Source: Planctomycetota bacterium
GTDB taxonomy: Bacteria; Planctomycetota; Phycisphaerae; UBA1845; UTPLA1
DNA: 64,000 nt
Assembly (NCBI GenBank): GCA_015654675.1
Contig: JAATGM010000010.1
Coordinates: 87,755-151,754 of the forward strand
Direction: 5' to 3'
Part shown: positions 60,788 to 64,000 of the stretch, in pieces
Numbering within the stretch: the stretch's first letter is position 1
How the letters are laid out: each line of letters opens with the position of its first letter
Position numbers and translations under genes: made by a program
Notes under the pieces: model-generated
Database searches by the model: none
Told to the model about the DNA's origin: nothing
The model's input: only the letters and a program-made list of their open reading frames with translations

Positions 60788-61459
60788 ATGAGCACACACT
60801 CGTCCAACGACTACCATTCAAGCCCGCGATCCCTCTTTGATCGTCTCAGATTGCGACCGCCGTCGATCTGGCTGCTATTGTTGACCACACTACTGGCGGC
60901 CAAAGTCGCGTACGCACGATCCACACCGACTCCATATCTGGGCGAGTCGCTAATTTTTGCGTGCGTTTTCTGGCCCGTAACGATCGTGATCGTTGCCGAT
61001 TACCTAATCCGCTTTATCGGCTCGATCGCGAGCCATCGATTCCGGTGGAAGGATTGGCGGTGGTATGTCACGCCAATCGTGTTCGGACTGGCGATTGGGG
61101 CATCGAAAACCAACTGGCTTCTCTCCGCCCGCTTCATGCGAAGTCTCCCCGACTTCCAGGCTGCGGCAGTCGCCGAACTTCGCCGCGGCCATCCAAGTAC
61201 ACAGGAGAGTCTCGAAGAGATGCGCCGCGGTAACGGCTGGCCCCTCTTTGAATCCTATGGAAAGAGCGTTGGTAGCTATCACGCGCAGAGCATCTCCGCC
61301 TTTCCCAGCGAACAGGTGGTGTATTTCATGACTGACGGTGTATTTCGCTCCGGCTGGGGATTCCTCTACGACCCGAACGGCCGCGCTTCCGGAATCCGCG
61401 ATATCCAGACCCGCCCTCTTGCCCCGGGATGGTACGCGTTTCAGTTTGATCAGCCCTGA
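60788..61459 (+). CDS. Membrane protein of unknown function
   Basis: A 223-residue protein with three hydrophobic segments in the first half (about 28-45, 52-75, 95-112). The basic linker HRFRWKDWRWY separates two of them. The second half is soluble, with a helix LPDFQAAAVAELRRGHPSTQESLEEM and a beta-rich end (VVYFMTDGVFRSGWGFLYDPNG). No family recognised. Codon use is less GC-biased at third positions than in the neighbouring genes, hinting at a different origin. Confidence 0.65.
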   Translation: MSTHSSNDYHSSPRSLFDRLRLRPPSIWLLLLTTLLAAKVAYARSTPTPYLGESLIFACVFWPVTIVIVADYLIRFIGSIASHRFRWKDWRWYVTPIVFGLAIGASKTNWLLSARFMRSLPDFQAAAVAELRRGHPSTQESLEEMRRGNGWPLFESYGKSVGSYHAQSISAFPSEQVVYFMTDGVFRSGWGFLYDPNGRASGIRDIQTRPLAPGWYAFQFDQP

Positions 61460-62135
61460 ATCCCCCGAAACAAACCATAAAGTTGGTCGTTTGGTCCAAC
61501 CGAAGATTCTTGCTTGACTTCCCAAATCCGATTACTAAACATTATCCGAACACGCTCCCGTACAAGCAGCGGGGGAGCAATGAAGGGTCATACTGCGCAA
61601 ACACCAGATCCAGGCGCCGGCGCCCACTCCCCATCCAAGGGGACGTTCTTTGAAAAGTGCAGACGAGGTCGCGCATCCCCAGCGGAATCCGACACTTGTG
61701 CGTCGTCTCAAAAATCTCATCGAACCGAAAGTGGAGAGGCGCCGACGCCCGCCACGGGATTTGGGTTCTCCCCCGGTCTCCACGGCCGCCGCTGGCCCGA
61801 GACCGGGTTGTCGCCGTTTATCACCCTGGTAGTCAGCAATCGGTCCCCGCGCGTCTCACAAGTCTCACGCGACGCGGGCCGGTCGCTATGAACAAATACC
61901 TAACTAATGCCGAGACAGGCGATTAGATTCAGATTTCCGACATCCAATATCGCCCCACCAATCCCCCTCGCCGGCCCAGCCACGGACAAACCCAGTCCTT
62001 CCGGCCCGACCGGGCGACGAGGCGGCACGGCCTCGCCCCAATTACAGCCCAAACACCCATTCTACCGCTCTATGATAAGATGAAGGGACGATGCGGGCGG
62101 CCGGTCTCAAGCCGCCCCGCGAAGGAAGAGCTCCG
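61460..62135. other. 676-base stretch with small palindromes, no convincing gene
   Basis: Open frames here (for example 61514-61891) lack ribosome sites and family features. The stretch has hairpins GCTCCC...GGGGAGC at 61554-61577 and TCCCCATCCAAGGGGA at 61648-61663, and a diverged REP-like unit around 62004-62040. Confidence 0.5.
62004..62040. repeat. REP-like element, diverged copy
   Basis: It contains GCCCGACCGGGC (62004-62015) followed by GACGAGGCGGCACGGCCTCG, matching in layout the element at 12251-12359 (GAGGCCGCACCGGCCTCG). Confidence 0.5.
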
Positions 62136-62378
62136 ATGACGCCAAAAACCGGGATGCGCGACACCGCCGGCCGCTTCGCCAAAACGGCCATCCTCGTGGC
62201 CATCGCCGTAGCCTTCCTTCCCACCACCCCGGGCTGCGTCGCTTACCAGATCTATTCGGGCATCAAGACCGTCGAAAAAGTGAAGGACTTCACCGAAGAC
62301 CACATCCTCAAACACGATGACGACGACAGCGACAAAGACAAGAACAAGCACAGCTCGTCCTCCTCCCAAAATCACTGA
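62136..62378 (+). CDS. Small exported protein with acidic tail
   Basis: An 80-residue protein; start MTPKTGMRD has AAGGAAGAG upstream. An N-terminal basic part is followed by a hydrophobic segment (AILVAIAVAFLPTTPGC), so it is probably exported and possibly lipidated at the Cys near residue 34. The tail is highly charged (DHILKHDDDDSDKDKNKH) and ends in Ser/Gln/Asn. No family recognised. It lies 73 bases before the CBS gene stop (convergent). Confidence 0.65.
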   Translation: MTPKTGMRDTAGRFAKTAILVAIAVAFLPTTPGCVAYQIYSGIKTVEKVKDFTEDHILKHDDDDSDKDKNKHSSSSSQNH

Positions 62379-62451
62379 CGCGCGCAACACCCCCTCCGCT
62401 CAATAAGCGCGGAATTGTTCAGCGGCGGCCGCTTTCGGGCGCAAGTCGCCT

Positions 62452-62886
62452 TCAGGCCCGCCCGTACATGTATTCGTGCAGATAGTGGATGGTTTCCTGC
62501 GCGTCGTGGTTCTCACGCGCCAGAATGTCCCCGCTCGAAATCATTCCGATCAGCCGCCCCGAATCAACGATCGGCAGATGCCGTAACCGCCCGCGTGTCA
62601 TGACCGCCCGGCACTCCGCCAGCTTGGTCTGCGGCGTCCCGCACGCAACCGGCGCCGTCATCACGTCCGACACCAGCGTGCTGTGCGGATCCTTGTCCGC
62701 GGCCACAACGCGGTTCAAGAGGTCCCGCTCGGTGAAAATGCCCAGAATGTCGTTCCCGCGGGTCACCAGCACCGCCCCGATTTTGTATTGCGCCATCCGC
62801 CCGGCCGCATCCTGCACCGTCATTTCCGGCGCGACGCAAACCACGTTGTTTCCCTTGCTGTTCAATACATCGAGCACGCTGGCCAT
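62452..62886 (-). CDS. CBS domain pair protein
   Basis: A 144-residue protein made of two CBS domains. Features: VVCVAPEMTVQDAAGRMAQ and GAVLVTRGNDILGIFTERDLLNRV form the first, and VMTAPVACGTPQTKLAEC, RHLPIVDSGRLIGMISSGDIL form the second. Pairs of this kind bind adenosine nucleotides and often act as energy sensors. The upstream base pattern has no clear operator. It lies 124 bases downstream of gatA on the same strand; linkage is possible. Confidence 0.92.
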   Translation of the reverse strand: MASVLDVLNSKGNNVVCVAPEMTVQDAAGRMAQYKIGAVLVTRGNDILGIFTERDLLNRVVAADKDPHSTLVSDVMTAPVACGTPQTKLAECRAVMTRGRLRHLPIVDSGRLIGMISSGDILARENHDAQETIHYLHEYMYGRA

Positions 62887-63010
62887 GGCTCGTCCTCCGA
62901 AATGTCGCGGGGTGTGCCGAAGTGTTCTATTGGGATTCTAGTCGATGCCCGCGCATGTCCAAGAAAAAAGCGGCGAAGCTCGTGAAAAATGGTGCGAAGT
63001 TTGGCCGAGG

Positions 63011-64000
63011 TTACTCAGCGCAGACCGGCGGAGTCCGAGTGTGCCAGTCGGTTTCGCGCTGGTAGGCCGCCGCCGCCTGCAGCAATCGCAGCTCGGAAAA
63101 GTGCGGCCCCAGCAGCTGCATGCCGATCGGAAGGCCGTCGCGTGAAAAGCCGGCCGGAACGGAAATCGCCGGAATGCCGGCCAGGTTGGCCGACACGGTG
63201 TAAATGTCGCCAAGGTAGAGTTCCAGCGGATTCTCCGACTTCTCGCCCAGCTTGAACGCCGGCGTCGGCGTCGTCGGGGCGATCAGCAGGTCGCACTGTT
63301 TGAACGCCGCAAGGAAGTCATTCTTGATGAGCGTGCGGACTTTGAGTGCCCGGAGGTAGTACGCGTCGTGATACCCGCTCGAGAGCGCGTAGGTGCCAAG
63401 CATGATCCGCCGCTTGACCTCGGCCCCGAACCCCTCATCGCGCGACCGGCTGTAGACCTCCACGTAATCGCGAGCATCCGCCGATCGGTGCCCGTAATGC
63501 ACGCCGTCGTAGCGCGCCAGGTTGCTCGATGCCTCGGCCGTGCAGATCAGGTAATAGCACGCGATGCAGTGCGGCGTGTTCGGCAGCGAAACGTCGATGA
63601 TCTGCGCGCCAAGCTTGTGATACAGCGCCACCGTGGCATCAACCGCCGCGCGCGTCTCATCGGCAAGTCCCTCGCCGAAGTATTCGCGCGGCACCCCAAC
63701 CTTGAGATGCGCCAGCGAAACATCCAGATCGGCGAGATAGTCCGGAACGGATTCGGCGACGCAGGTGGAATCGCGCGGGTCGTGACCGGCAATGCTCGAG
63801 AGAACGAGGGCGATGTCGCGAACGTCAGTTGCAAGCGGCCCGACCTGATCGAGACTGCTGGCGAACGCAACCAGTCCGTAGCGCGATACGCGACCGTAGG
63901 TCGGCTTGAGACCCGCGACGCCGCACAGCGCAGCCGGTTGCCGAACGGAGCCGCCCGTGTCGGAGCCGATCGCGAGCGGCACGGCCCGCGCCGCGACCGC
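63011..64000 (-). CDS. gatA: Glutamyl-tRNA(Gln) amidotransferase subunit A, 5' end outside window
   Basis: The 3' part (329 residues) of an amidase that converts Glu-tRNA(Gln) or Asp-tRNA(Asn) in the GatCAB complex. The 5' end lies beyond base 64000. The visible part starts just before [18 protein letters not shown], which contains the cis-Ser and nucleophile Ser of the amidase signature. It continues with [49 protein letters not shown] and [20 protein letters not shown] segments (here [16 protein letters not shown]), ending [20 protein letters not shown] ([16 protein letters not shown]). gatC or gatB should lie upstream, outside the window. Confidence 0.94.
   Translation of the reverse strand, partial: AVAARAVPLAIGSDTGGSVRQPAALCGVAGLKPTYGRVSRYGLVAFASSLDQVGPLATDVRDIALVLSSIAGHDPRDSTCVAESVPDYLADLDVSLAHLKVGVPREYFGEGLADETRAAVDATVALYHKLGAQIIDVSLPNTPHCIACYYLICTAEASSNLARYDGVHYGHRSADARDYVEVYSRSRDEGFGAEVKRRIMLGTYALSSGYHDAYYLRALKVRTLIKNDFLAAFKQCDLLIAPTTPTPAFKLGEKSENPLELYLGDIYTVSANLAGIPAISVPAGFSRDGLPIGMQLLGPHFSELRLLQAAAAYQRETDWHTRTPPVCAE

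Noticed and set aside
61514..61891. Plus-strand open frame in the 61.5-62.1 kb gap
   Set aside because: No ribosome site, no family features, and atypical composition; the region looks non-coding with small palindromes.
1..64000. tRNA, rRNA, insertion sequence, phage and integrase genes
   Set aside because: Looked for in the gaps and in the coding frames by eye; no convincing cloverleaf, ribosomal segment, transposase or integrase motif was seen. A computed tRNA scan could still find one.

Overview
The window is about 64 kb of GC-rich bacterial chromosome and holds mostly single-copy housekeeping genes mixed with lineage-restricted secreted and membrane proteins. The most likely source is a planctomycete, perhaps of the Phycisphaerae type. 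This is an inference from four things: two PEP-CTERM proteins, many lipoproteins with no recognisable function, tandem membrane proteins ending in a CxxC...CPECG zinc ribbon, and palindromic intergenic repeats of the kind common in that phylum. No rRNA, tRNA, transposase, integrase, phage module or CRISPR array was seen.

Layout. 1-10.7 kb: an edge lipoprotein, a TIM-barrel protein, then a minus-strand block (tRNA-dihydrouridine synthase, alpha/beta hydrolase, M29 aminopeptidase, O-antigen-ligase-like membrane protein, PKD-like lipoprotein, hslU, surE). 10.7-14.1 kb: a repeat-rich stretch with a tandem pair of zinc-ribbon membrane proteins, a helix-turn-helix gene whose frame overruns into nnrE, and several short dispersed repeats. 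14.1-20.6 kb: a secreted protein of unknown family, a sugar-isomerase-like protein, the protein-arginine kinase pair mcsB/mcsA, a queD-like gene, a secreted cyclophilin, pyrF and a lipoprotein. 20.7-22.9 kb: a radical SAM enzyme and a small basic AT-hook-like protein. 22.9-34.9 kb: a long minus-strand run with a gliding-type ABC transporter module, a MazG-like protein, a TPR/metallopeptidase chimera, a TPR lipoprotein and ispD.

35-44.4 kb: thiL and tsaE; two secretin-N-domain-like secreted proteins; a second zinc-ribbon pair; rph, a SPOR-like lipoprotein and rdgB (carrying an in-frame palindromic repeat); and speA. 44.4-51.4 kb: a 52-residue membrane peptide, an APC-family amino-acid permease and a branched-chain amino-acid ABC transporter in which LivM and LivG are fused and LivF is convergent. 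51.5-54.5 kb: the oddest locus. An Asn-Pro-rich protein with eight consecutive hexapeptides lies upstream of a protein with a degenerate HExxH motif. 55-64 kb: M20 peptidase, two PEP-CTERM proteins, a class V aminotransferase, a phosphoesterase lipoprotein, a membrane protein, a CBS pair and the 3' part of gatA.

Functional themes are nitrogen and amino-acid handling (transporters, arginine decarboxylase, peptidases), tRNA and protein quality control (dus, tsaE, gatA, mcsAB, hslU) and cell-surface proteins. The best candidates for undescribed biology are the NP-hexapeptide protein with its neighbour, the ABC module with its duplicated secreted partner, and the repeats that reach into coding sequence. 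All family assignments come from reading motifs by eye; no database search was run.
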